A DNA stretch of 64,000 bases from Arenicola marina (taxonomy: Eukaryota; Annelida; Polychaeta; Arenicolidae), in assembly GCA_964019135.1 (NCBI GenBank), contig OZ025256.1:2852001-2916000 (forward strand), read 5' to 3'. Positions 37,164-45,373 of the stretch are shown here, piece after piece. The notes under the pieces were generated by a model. The model ran no database searches, had not been told where the DNA came from, and worked only from the letters and a program-made list of their open reading frames with translations. Each line of letters begins with the position of its first letter. Within the stretch, counting starts at the first letter, position 1. The translations under genes and the position numbers were made by a program.

Positions 37164-37431
37164 GCTGGTGTTGGTGGAAGGAGAAGGGTAGGGGGCTGGT
37201 GTTGGCAGATGGAGGATGGAGTAGGGGGCTGGTGTGGGCGGAAGGAGGAGGGTAGGGGGCTGGTGTTGGCAGATGGAGGAGGGAGTAGGGGTGGGTGGAA
37301 GGAGGAGGGAGTAGGAGGGCTGGTGTAGGCGGGAGGAGGGGGGTAGAGGGCTGGTGCTGGCGGAAGGAGGAGGGTGTACGGGGCTGGTATTGATGGAATG
37401 ACAAGGGAGTAGGGGGCTGGTGTTGGCGGAA
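37164..37431 (+). repeat. Degenerate right edge of the minisatellite
   Basis: The last few units differ from the core of the array: they contain GGCAGATGGAGGATGG, GTGGGTGGAAGG and TTGATGGAATGACAAGG, and spacing departs from 33 bp. Old, unhomogenised units at an array edge are the expected pattern for tandem repeats that turn over by unequal exchange. The final recognisable unit ends in GGTGTTGGCGGA at 37,430, followed by single-copy AGTTGTGTCTGC. Confidence 0.8.
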
Positions 37432-37628
37432 GTTGTGTCTGCTGCCAATGGAGTGTCAGCATGGAGAAATATTGTTTGTGTCTTAAAAAAGGATAACATC
37501 GCAGTGCAAACGTAATTTTATTTCTCGCGCAAGTGATTTTGAGTGATCAAGGTAAATTCGCGGAAAATATAGGCTGAAATGCGTCTACAGCATTGATGAC
37601 TTTGACTTGAAGTGATGATAATAATTAA

Positions 37629-38028
37629 AGTTGCATGTGGAGTTCTTTCCCGCCAAAACTAAGCCTAGGCGAAATTTATATCAAAATTTGCAGAAAACTC
37701 GATTGTTTCATTCTATAAATTCAGAAACCTGATAAACATCGCCGTTTCGGCTGTGGTGTGGCAAACGTGTCTATCCCGGGACACCACAGAACTCGGTCGC
37801 GGCACTGCTACTTATACCAAAGCATCGCGAAGCACACAAACTGATGACGTTCACCACTAAAATGAAAACTTGTGGTAAATTGATATCACGGACAAGGCTA
37901 AGAGACACTATTTGGCAATCTGGTATGGGTGGAGTATAGATAAAAGAAGTCTTGAATGATTCAAGGACTGATTCTTATATGTATTTTGACCTCATTAGTT
38001 TTGGCAGGAAAGAGCTCGACATGCAACT
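37629..38028. mobile_element. 400-bp non-autonomous DNA transposon (TTAA type)
   Basis: Inverted terminal repeats of about 35 bp start with AGTTGCATGTGGAGTTC at 37,629 and, reading inward on the other strand, with AGTTGCATGTCGAGCTC from 38,028. They differ at about three positions. Both ends are flanked by TTAA (37,625-37,628 and 38,029-38,032), which is the target duplication used by piggyBac and Kolobok elements. The interior encodes nothing and holds a short hairpin (CTGTGGTGT / ACACCACAG) near 37,750-37,789. It lies between the 66-codon host exon at 38,125 and the minisatellite edge, so in the intron of that gene copy. The superfamily is inferred from the TTAA alone. Confidence 0.72.
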
Positions 38029-38124
38029 TTAATTCTTGGATCAATGAGTAGATTATACTTATAAACTTAGCATAGGTTGCAATTTTCAGCAGAGAAAAAA
38101 CACACATTGACATTTTATACCAAC

Positions 38125-38322
38125 CTTTTGCAGTTCAACTCCGAAAAGTTTCTCCAAACACTCGCACGATAAAAATTCAGAGATGATGGAGCTTCCTCCA
38201 GCGTTCGTGCTTTCTCTGATTCTATTAGCCCCTTCCGACAGAGTCATGTTTATGGAGGTGCCGGCAGGAATGTCCCAGTGTAAACATGGTAAACAGAATT
38301 GAAGTATTCCAGGTTTTTGTCC
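38125..38322 (-). CDS. 66-codon exon of the VSVTRAMK-family gene (leftmost paralog)
   Basis: On the - strand this exon reads 66 codons in phase 0 at both ends. It includes WDIPAG, then SEGANRIRESTNAGGSS, then ending in KLFGVELQK. The donor is AAAAG|GTTGGT at 38,125/38,124. The chosen acceptor, TTCAG|GGACAAA at 38,323/38,322, is the nearest plausible one but uncertain. Phase 0 after ELQK matches the phase-0 start (TEMEV, TETEV) of the middle exons at 48.7 and 60.9 kb, and from memory the family joins these two stretches in this order. No middle exon follows downstream: after 700 bp the intron enters the 37-kb minisatellite. The rest of this gene copy is therefore either beyond the left edge or lost. 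The function of the family is unknown to me. An alternative is a solitary pseudoexon. Confidence 0.62.
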
Positions 38323-39640
38323 CTGAATTAGTTGCCTTAGCTTACTCTGATTATGTGCAATTGACAAGAAATACACAATACGATACAATACAATTAATAA
38401 TGAAACTATGGCAAGTAAGCTTATTACCCAGGCAAGTAAGCTTATTGCCCACAGCTCTTCCTCGTTCCATTCTGCGTCCAACATAAGTGGCTGTTTCCGG
38501 TTTAGGTTACACACCAATAGGTCGTGCGTAGAAAAGTATATGGTGTCAAGTAGTGCCTAAAATATGGTCGTGGTTACTAATTATTTCTGTCTTGGCAGCT
38601 ATTGTTTCTTTTACTAATGTTTGGCCAGGATAATGTCTGTTCAATAATCTGTGACGTATTTAATCATGCATGCGGATGTTACGGGTGGATGGTTCGGTCG
38701 ACCTCATCACATGCTGATTCGCACATGCTGTCTCTCATTTTCGTAGGCTGGGAACCGGCCTAGAGCTGCTCGCAGCATACTGGGCCGGTAACTAGTAATT
38801 GTTAAGCCTCCGTGATTGGTCGAGCGCCAGTTGTCGTGCAGATGCTATGGCAAGCCAAAATTAATTTTCATATCTTCAAGAAATTAACCGTCATATTGTT
38901 GTATACACGTCTTTACATGAGTTGGACATATGTCCTATTAATTAAAAACAGATTACAATGTGAAGTAAATTGGATAATAACTTGGATTTCACATAGCATA
39001 TGAAACATAGAGATTAGGAATAGAGAGACATTGAATTTGTTTGCCCGGAAGGAGGACATTTTGGCAAATATTATACGAAGCTGATGTCGTCCTCGTCGTC
39101 ATTACTGGTTATAATTGTGTTGACGAAACGGAAAAATTGCCTATATTCCGTGATAGTTCAGTAAACGACAAATTATGTCGAGTTGTGCATTTGGTGGTAA
39201 AAGCATGAAAGTTAGCACACTTGTCCTTAATATCCTTGTATTTAAATCAGTTTAGCTAATGTCAAGTCGACTTTACCCCTGGCGGCTTTGGACGGGCAAA
39301 ACTACCCCCAAAAAGCTCGATATCTCGCAAATCGACGATCAAACTAATGTTTTATGTTTGTGCATAGGTTTTCGGGGTCGCTGAATTAAACAGAAGATAT
39401 TTGTGTGTCTCTAGGTGCAACGCATCCTCTCACTAGTTCCACGACGGCGGACAAATGTCAGCAAACATGCTCAATATCTTAAAAACTAAGAGGTGCAGGG
39501 TCCTTATATAGGGAAATGGCTCATGCGTTGTCCTTGAATATCCAGTGAGGACTTATTTTACCTTTGCTTACACAAAAACCTATGGACAGACATCGAAATA
39601 ACAGTTTTATCCTTCTTATTGTGACCGATATGAAAAGGTC
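38323..39640. other. No gene recognised; short 21-bp tandem duplication
   Basis: No coding, RNA or element signature was found. The only structure is a 21-bp direct duplication at 38,410-38,430 and 38,431-38,451 (GGCAAGTAAGCTTATT core). On the - strand it makes an apparent hydrophobic segment upstream of the 66-codon exon, which I regard as fortuitous. A - strand frame stays open from the exon up to about 38,517 but lacks family features there. Confidence 0.5.
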
Positions 39641-39654
39641 GGCTTGCCATAGCG

Positions 39655-39770
39655 CCTGTGTGAGTGAGTGTGTGAGTGAATATGTGAGTGACTGCTTTTC
39701 GTAAGGTGTGCCGGGTTGGTGATGAGTGATTATGAAAGTGAGTTTGAGAGTGAGGGAGCGGCCACCGTAA
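39655..39770 (+). repeat. Imperfect TGAGTG simple repeat
   Basis: A stretch of alternating TGAG, TGTG and AGTG motifs (for example GTGAGTGAGTGTGTGAGTG) with interruptions. It creates open frames on both strands (SLTHSLTHS on -, SDYESEFESE on +) that are low-complexity and not supported as genes. Confidence 0.7.
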
Positions 39771-39910
39771 GGTGTTTCATTTGCTTGTTGGCGGTCTGTA
39801 TTAGCCAATCCGCCAGCGTTAAAATGCGTCTGTGTCATTATTGTGAGTCCAAGATTGGTGATATTGTCCACCATTTAAATCTGACTAGACACTTAACTAA
39901 ATTCGATTAG

Positions 39911-40440
39911 ACATGAATTTCTAACATGTGAGCCAAATTTCATCCTTTTACCACAAAATGACATGACATCCTGTAGTACAATTCGGTAATACTCCATGTG
40001 TTTAATGGTCATGCAGCTAGAAAAGATCTAAAACACACGTTCATTATTGAAAAGTAGTATTGCAAAGGAGGCAAGACGGACGCGCACGCACGTACAAATG
40101 TATGTAACTGTTTTCTTTCTTTTTCATAATTTAAAACCCGTGGTAAGGCATCTGACACCTACCCGCAATCTCGAACTTGATCATGTGCATACCTTAACTC
40201 CCCCCTCGCAAGAACACTATTCGGGTCACTATGATGCCTTACATGTGCATGTAAATACAAGCCAGGTATAGGGAAAGGTTTTATAGTTCTATGGTGAATG
40301 CAGCTGTGGAAAGCATATGTGGTGTTGTGAACTGTTTAATGCCTTCGTCATCGCCCATATTGGGTAACAAGTTTTGGAGTGTTGACTGACTAACAGTCTA
40401 AAATTACGTTAGGAACATTAAACTAATGACTGGGTTTTGA
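39911..40440. other. No feature recognised
   Basis: Single-copy, moderately AT-rich sequence. Short frames occur on the + strand but none shows family resemblance, splice context or repeat structure. Confidence 0.5.
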
Positions 40441-40490
40441 TGGTGTGTGTGCCTGTGTGTGTGTGTGGTAGGGGAGTGGGGGGGGGGCAT
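40441..40490 (+). repeat. TG microsatellite followed by a G run
   Basis: An imperfect (TG)n tract (GTGTGTGTGCCTGTGTGTG) runs into GGTAGGGGAGTGGGGGGGGG. It is one of many long G runs in the non-satellite part of this window. Confidence 0.75.
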
Positions 40491-40599
40491 AGTTACCGAC
40501 CTAGCCTTAACTGAGACCTAGTGATCGACTGGCTGCAACAATGGGCAGGCCAGGTGGGAAATATCGGACTAAGTTTCTGGGTCTTGTCTACCAGGCTGG

Positions 40600-41000
40600 G
40601 GTTGCGCGTGGTGGAGAGGGTCTGCATCGCCCGCGGGGTGGCCCCGGCTCGGGGAATGTGAAGTAGGAAGGGGCAGCGGAGATGCCCCGGTTTGCTAGGG
40701 ATGTCCACGATGTGAAATAAGTCACCCTACGCGACCTCGCGACCCATGCCACCCTGCTGCCACCGTCCTTACCCACGGCCAGAGCTACCCCGCGGCTCCC
40801 CTCCAGTATGTACGACCCCCCGGCCCCACCGTACGCGACTTCGCGGCCGGGGCCATCACGCTGCACATCCATACTACGCAAGTCCCCAGCCGGGGCCACC
40901 CCGCAGTCCTTCTCCACTAGGTTCGATCCCGGCCGGGGCCACCCCGCTGCCCCTCCCTACTACGCAAGCCCCGCTGACCACCGCGGCTCGAGTTCGAGTG
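40600..41000. repeat. GC-rich patch with repeated CCGGGGCCACCCCGC motif
   Basis: Local GC content is much higher than in the flanks. The motif GCCGGGGCCACCCCGC occurs at about 40,890-40,905 and 40,932-40,947, a looser copy lies near 40,850, and a reverse-complement form (GCGGGGTGGCCCCGGC) lies near 40,633. Stretches with TACTACGCAAG and CTCCCCTCC accompany the copies. Frames are open on both strands, as expected from composition. This looks like a degraded GC-rich tandem repeat rather than a CpG-island promoter, but the second cannot be excluded. Confidence 0.45.
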
Positions 41001-41010
41001 AAAAAGCCGT

Positions 41011-42240
41011 GAGCGAAAAGCCTGCACTGGGTACGCCTTGGTTGTTAGCACCTTCCAGAGGGTGAAAAGTCCAGTTATGCCTACCACCCAGAACTTGTAG
41101 GCCACTAAAAACAAAGCTAGATAACAACACTCTTTTAAAATCAATTTAAAATTATAAGTTTAATTACGGATTCGCAGAGAAAAACAGATAAAACTTACAA
41201 CGATAGTCATGATTTAAGAAATAGAAAACCCGCGTTTAAATATATTAGAAAATGAATGCGCCCACAACCAATAAGGCAAGCTCATTTCAGCAAGAGGAAT
41301 TTGTGATAGGCCTTGCCTGCTTTCCAATTGCAAAATAGAAATATGTTTAAACCAAGCTCATTTCATTCTTAATTCATTTGCAAATCCATGGTAAATAACA
41401 GTTTTGCAACATATCATTTCTGTTTCCATTGTCTTCTTTTCTGACTGCTTCACATAGCAAACAGCTCTTGGATGCTGAACAATTTAGAACCAGTCCAATT
41501 ATATATCCAAGAATCGGTTTCTTTTCTGTTGTTTTTATCATATGCAAAACTGTCTTTGATACAGATTGTTGAGAAGAAACCCATGTAGAATTCATATCTC
41601 TAGGTTTTTTTTGGTCTCTTGTGTAACTCTATTTGGTCCATCTTGTCTGAATCTGTATGCAGACTTCTTAATTATCTGATTGATTAATTCCAATTGGTTA
41701 CATAATCTGTAAGAGAAAAGGTAAATATAAACATAAATTAATGATTAATTTTATTTATTATTATGTTACACCTGGTTACATGTAGACTACATAAGTCTTA
41801 ATATGAAAGTATTGTATTGACGGAAAAAGGATATAATAATAAATTTACAAGTAAAAGATAAAGATTTTTTTTTTTAATCTTCATATAGACACAGCTATAG
41901 CTAGCTAGACGGGATAATTTCACCCTAGTAACTTACCCTCCCCACCCCCTCGCCATCCTGGTCATAAGTTACTCAGAACCAAAATATATTATTTTGTCAA
42001 TGAATTTGGTAGACTATTACACAGCTTGCTAGACTATATAACTTATAATTTATACGTTTAATTTGACTATATTTCTTAATAATAAGATTAATTTCAGTAT
42101 TCTGATCAAGTTATGCAGCTGTTTTTCTTTTAGTTTACATGAATCCCAGATTAGAATGAACACATTCTATCAAATTATTAAACAGTCCAAACATGTTCGT
42201 GGATGCCTGTACCTTTTTTTCCCTGTCTACATGTGTCCTG
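41011..42240. other. AT-rich DNA, no gene recognised
   Basis: Long AT-rich sequence without repeats, RNA genes or coding signatures. The longest frames (about 75 codons) lack any recognisable motif. Confidence 0.55.
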
Positions 42241-42244
42241 TTCA

Positions 42245-42450
42245 GGGGCAGATCTGGGTGGGGGGTGTTATGGGAGTTGCACCCCCCCCCCCTTAGGAAT
42301 TTAAGCATACACTGTACAAATCATGCTTTCCAACGATATACATTGAAACGCTGAGGCGGATTACATTTTCAGCCCCCCCCCCCCCTCCCCGTGATTTTTT
42401 TAGTGAGCCCCCCTCCCCTCTGTCGCATCCCCCCCCCCCCTTTCCACAAT
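42245..42450. other. Poly-G/poly-C cluster with a hAT-like end
   Basis: TTCAGGGGCAGATCTGGGTG at about 42,240 resembles the CAGGGGCGGATCTAG ends of the short hAT-like elements elsewhere in this window. It is followed by C runs of 10 or more at about 42,281, 42,375 and 42,430. I cannot find a matching right end, so this is at most a fragment. Confidence 0.35.
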
Positions 42451-42719
42451 CTTAGACCCTGTTTGGTTAACAGATTATAATGCGATCTGCTGATCAGTTT
42501 GGATTCTCCTTTGCCCTTAGCTTTGGTCAAGGCAGTGGCTGTCTTTCAACGTATCGTCGCACATGAACACTGTCATTTTGTTTTAAATACATGAAATGCA
42601 TGCTTAACTCTCGATAGATCGAAATGTGCAAGACAATTCTGTCCAAGATACAATAATTCCAAAGAATTTCTTTCATTTGTTCACCAGTGGCAGTGTTTAC
42701 TTTTCGTCTGCACGACTCT

Positions 42720-43010
42720 TTCGAAAGGGCTTCCCCGGTAAATATAGCTCAGCCAATGAGAATGCGCGATATGGCGGGGTCTCCGATCTCGGCCCGCAGC
42801 CAATGACTGCCTTGCACAAATTGGACAGTGACGGACTCTCCTCGGGTGAGGGAAGTTCGTGGAGCAGACTATAAGCTGGTACCGCCGCTCAAACTCAAAC
42901 AAGTTGCTGAGCGAGCGAAGTTGGGACCGCGGAACCAGGCTAAACATGCCTCCTGGTGGCGCACTGCTCACTTCGCGCGCTGTGGCACGGGGTGGGGTGG
43001 GGGGACTCAG
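42720..43010 (+). promoter_or_regulatory. Possible CpG-rich promoter with CCAAT boxes
   Basis: A CpG-dense stretch contains two CCAAT boxes in the same orientation (CAGCCAATGAGAATGCG and GCAGCCAATGACTGCC, about 50 bp apart), an ATGGCGG motif and a GACTATAAGC stretch about 70 bp downstream. The spacing and composition fit a metazoan promoter firing to the right. No exon that I can support follows: the first ATG (42,947) opens a short frame that runs into a poly-G tract. The function is inferred from motif content only. Confidence 0.3.
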
Positions 43011-43214
43011 TACACTATTGGGTTTGCGGCTGGGGGGGGGGGGGGCGCGGTAAACCCCTACTTGACCGCCAAAATACGCTTGTAAGGGGCGTTTCATCCC
43101 GAAAATCGGCTCGAACGTTTGAACGCGAAAATATCCGCTCGGAAGGGGATTTTTTTTCGCGGTTACATCATTTTCACGTCATCAAATGAAATAATTGAAT
43201 ACGTTGTTGCTGAC

Positions 43215-43390
43215 GACATTCCGACGTCGTATCGACGTCGGGACCAGAGGGTCTAAACATGTGTCGTAAGCTGACCATAGTCCGACGTCGTTCCGACGTC
43301 GGGCTGTTGAGGCGTAAAAATGACGTCGCTTTTATGTCGCGATTGCGTCGCCCGACGTCGCGACCAAATTGCGACCAAAAGACGACCAAA
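43215..43390. repeat. Cluster of GACGTC palindromes and GCGACCAAA repeats
   Basis: Six GACGTC palindromes fall within about 140 bp, two of them as paired motifs (CCGACGTCGTATCGACGTCGG and, about 57 bp later, CCGACGTCGTTCCGACGTCGG). They are followed by three copies of GCGACCAAA or GACGACCAAA. The cluster lies just beyond the 3' end of the LINE fragment on the - strand, so it may be part of that element's 3' untranslated region. GACGTC is also the CREB/ATF core, but a regulatory role is only a possibility. Confidence 0.5.
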
Positions 43391-43416
43391 TTTCAACCAG
43401 CAATGCCTGCTGGGAG

Positions 43417-44718
43417 CTAGCTCGCTCGTATAACAGTTTGGACAAAAGCCCCATAAGACATATTGTCATGGTTAAGAGAGGCTCTAAAACGCGTATACCA
43501 TGTTCTCTTCATATGGTTGGCGTCAGACATCATATGATTAAGATCACAGCTTATATAAGTAGCTAAAATATGCCTTATGTTAGATGAAGAAATTGACGCG
43601 CCACCACTTGCAGCCATTTTAAAAAGAAATCGTAGGGTGCTATTATCACTGTTGTGTGCTCCATCAGCGAATTTTAAAGTGCGGATGGCAATCTTTTCTG
43701 CGATTGGGAGACACTCGGCTATGACGGGAATTAGTTTACCGTGAGTGCGTGCATGCACATCCTCCATGTGGTAAAAAAATGGGATATATCTCTGGCATCT
43801 ATAGGTTCCATAAGTGGCATCCGTAGAATGTATTAGAGTATGACTTTAAAAGTTGATAAACCCCAAATGAGTTGCGCACCCCATGATTAGCTAACACATA
43901 ATTCGTACGGCGCGTCAGGTCGTAAGACGCCTGACGTATGACGTCGCCAGAGACGTTTGGGCCAATAGTGTGACCGAGATGTATATCTTTTCACCGCTTT
44001 GACAAGCTCATTGTTGAAGTGAAATTCTACGTTATTGACACTAAAATTGATGAGTTTGCGTTAAAGGGTTAAACGTAAGATTAAGTTATTTTTGGAAACT
44101 CTGTACACACGTTAGGGGCGCACCATTTCATATCAGGGGGGGGGGCCTAGAAAATATTTGAAAAAAATGGTTTGTTGTGACTATTTGGGGGGAAAAAATG
44201 TTTGCTTTTCAGATGCTACAAAAAAATATCTTGCTTTCATAATGAAAAAAAAATGCCTCATAAAATTTCCTTGTGGGTGTCTAAAGAAATAAATAATTTG
44301 ATGACAAAGATACAGAAAAATAAATAAAATGTCAATAAATTAGTGAAGAAAAAAAAATTGCATGGTAATTAATTTTCTAGGCCCCCGCTCCCTGATATGA
44401 AATGGTGCACCCCTTACACATTTGTTTAAGAGCGTACAGTGTAGGCGCAAGAAGACTTACGTCGTCTGCATAACCAAACGCACCGCAGTACATATGACCA
44501 ATAGTGCAGCCGTATCCAGATCTCTTTAACCGTTGCAGCAACTCGTCTTTATAAACAACGAACAAGATAGGAGACAATATACTGCCCCTTGCTTTACTCC
44601 ATTTGTGGTGTGGAAATACGGACCGGTATTAAAATTCCACCCAACTTGCAACTGCTGCATTGTGTACATATTTAAAAGACATTTGATATAGGACTGGACT
44701 CTCTTCATTGTAATGATC
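43417..44718 (-). mobile_element. LINE ORF2 fragment, Jockey/CR1/L2 group, interrupted by a MITE
   Basis: On the - strand the reverse-transcriptase palm is seen first: FHTTNGVKQGA, then LSPILFVVYKDELL, then the catalytic GYADDVSLLAPT block (about 44,715 down to 44,418). A 299-bp MITE follows. The reading then resumes below 44,111 with FHFNNELVKAVKRYT, HLGHTIGPNVSGDV, NYVLANHGVRNSFG and YGCHLWNL. The C-terminal block RTHGKLIPVIAECLPI through about 43,417 ends it. The order of these motifs is that of telomere-proximal ORF2 regions in CR1/L2-like LINEs. The copy is inactive: it is 5'-truncated and frame changes occur near 44,583 (before LSP), near 43,985 (before HLGHTIG) and near 43,780. The clade is not fixed. 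Confidence 0.85.
44115..44413. mobile_element. 299-bp MITE with TTA target duplication (Tourist/Harbinger-like)
   Basis: Terminal inverted repeats of about 40 bp begin GGGGCGCACCATTTCATATC on the left and GGGGTGCACCATTTCATATC on the right (reverse strand), and continue through CCTAGAAAAT. TTA flanks both ends (44,112-44,114 and 44,414-44,416). A 3-bp TTA/TAA duplication is typical of PIF/Harbinger elements. The interior is A-rich and non-coding. It sits inside the LINE open frame right after the GYADDVSLLAPT block, so it inserted after the LINE. A PIF/Harbinger transposase fragment lies only 1 kb away, but I see no evidence that it mobilised this element. Confidence 0.85.
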
Positions 44719-44736
44719 ATATGGCTAATTGAATGT

Positions 44737-45137
44737 CATTCGTTACATACATTACAAAGGTCTTTTTCCCGCTTGTTACATGTGAAAAGGCAGTTCTCAC
44801 ATACTATGATTCTATGGAAAAGTTTGAAATTAAATTCAGCTATTTTGATATCCCCTATATCAATTATGCAAGACTTGTAGAACAGGGTGAAGTCAATATA
44901 CTGATTAGCAACTTCTTCTCGCCACCTACATTCTGCTGTGAGACTAATGCATTTCTTCATTATAAAACATAAATAGAATTGTCTCGACGTATGCACTGGA
45001 ACATCAACAACAGCGGGAGCTCCAGGTACCAATTCTTCATCGTCACCATGCAATAGGCTGAATACATGTATGTACGGTCTCAACGCGTCTTTTATATAAT
45101 GCTGCAATTGGAAATAATCAGATTTATTGCCTAATCT
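44737..45137 (-). mobile_element. LINE ORF2 C-terminal fragment, Tx1/L1 group
   Basis: The - strand encodes a stretch typical of the region after the reverse transcriptase in Tx1/L1-type LINEs. It contains DYFQLQHYIKDAL, RWREEVANQYIDF, then IKIAEFNFKLFHRI and a CxxC finger in KREKDLCNVCNE near 44,740. This corresponds to the conserved W-D-IY, EFQYKLLHRIL and LCxxC blocks of that family. The 5' side is cut at the 230-bp element at 45,138, and the 3' side abuts the CR1/L2-group LINE at about 44,720. It is therefore a remnant wedged between other elements. Group assignment rests on motif order recalled from the family. Confidence 0.65.
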
Positions 45138-45367
45138 AGGGCCCCAGAGGGGCTTTTTCGACACGGCGACACGGCGATTTTTAAAATCGACAACGCGACA
45201 TTGGGGTTGTCTTAGAATCGACATGCGACATAAGACTTAGCGATACGGCGACATGGAACTTTTCTTAAAATCGACACGCGACATGGACCTTTTCTTAAAA
45301 TCGACACGCGACATGGACCTTTTCTTAAAATCGACACGCGACATGGCTACCCCCCCTCAGGGGCCCT
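45138..45367. mobile_element. 230-bp inverted-repeat element with internal 30-bp tandem repeats
   Basis: Ends are AGGGCCCCAGAGGGG and, on the reverse strand, AGGGCCCCTGAGGGG (14 of 15 identical). A 6-bp direct repeat TAATCT flanks it (45,132-45,137 and 45,368-45,373). The interior has a 30-bp tandem repeat with ACATGGA at 45,251, 45,281, 45,311 and 45,341, preceded by looser copies (CGACACGGCGACACGG). It separates the Tx1/L1 LINE fragment from the Harbinger transposase fragment. I do not recognise the superfamily: 6-bp duplications are seen for example in Dada elements, but the ends alone do not decide it. Confidence 0.75.
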
Positions 45368-45373
45368 TAATCT

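Larger units (their letters stand above)
1..37431 (+). repeat. 33-bp G-rich minisatellite array, about 37 kb
   Basis: The whole stretch consists of tandem units that are mostly 33 bp. The common unit starts GTAGGGGGCTGGTG, continues with TTGGC, TAGGC or TTGGT, and closes with a GGA-rich purine run. At 33 bp per unit there are roughly 1,100 units. Variants carry GATTAGGGGGATGG, GCGGCAGCAGG, GGATAAGGGGG or TGGGGGAAGG. The + strand is overwhelmingly G-rich and the orientation never inverts. The array runs off the left edge of the window and ends sharply at about 37,431 in non-repetitive DNA. It carries no gene that I can support: its open frames follow from the unit being a multiple of three and nearly free of stop triplets. 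The exon pattern to its right suggests it may sit in an intron of a host gene (inference). Confidence 0.97.

Noticed and set aside
1-37431. Telomere or subtelomeric TTAGGG repeat
   Set aside because: TTAGGG occurs only as part of the GATTAGGGGGATGG unit variant, never as a tandem hexamer.
1-37431. CRISPR array
   Set aside because: The units are contiguous without unique spacers, and the surrounding genome is clearly animal.
32082-37499. 1,805-codon - strand frame starting in single-copy DNA and running through the array
   Set aside because: All three - strand frames of the common 33-bp unit are stop-free, so length is not evidence of coding. The start has no convincing signal peptide or splice context.
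38323-38517. Transmembrane N-terminus fused to the 66-codon exon
   Set aside because: The hydrophobic stretch comes from a 21-bp tandem duplication and intron-like sequence beyond a plausible splice acceptor.
39716-39910. Small zinc-finger-like protein (CHYCESKIGDIVHH)
   Set aside because: The spacing does not fit a standard C2H2 finger, the upstream part is a TGAGTG simple repeat, and no family was recognised.
40588-41065. Overlapping proline/arginine-rich frames on both strands
   Set aside because: They follow from the GC-rich repeated motif and have no independent support.
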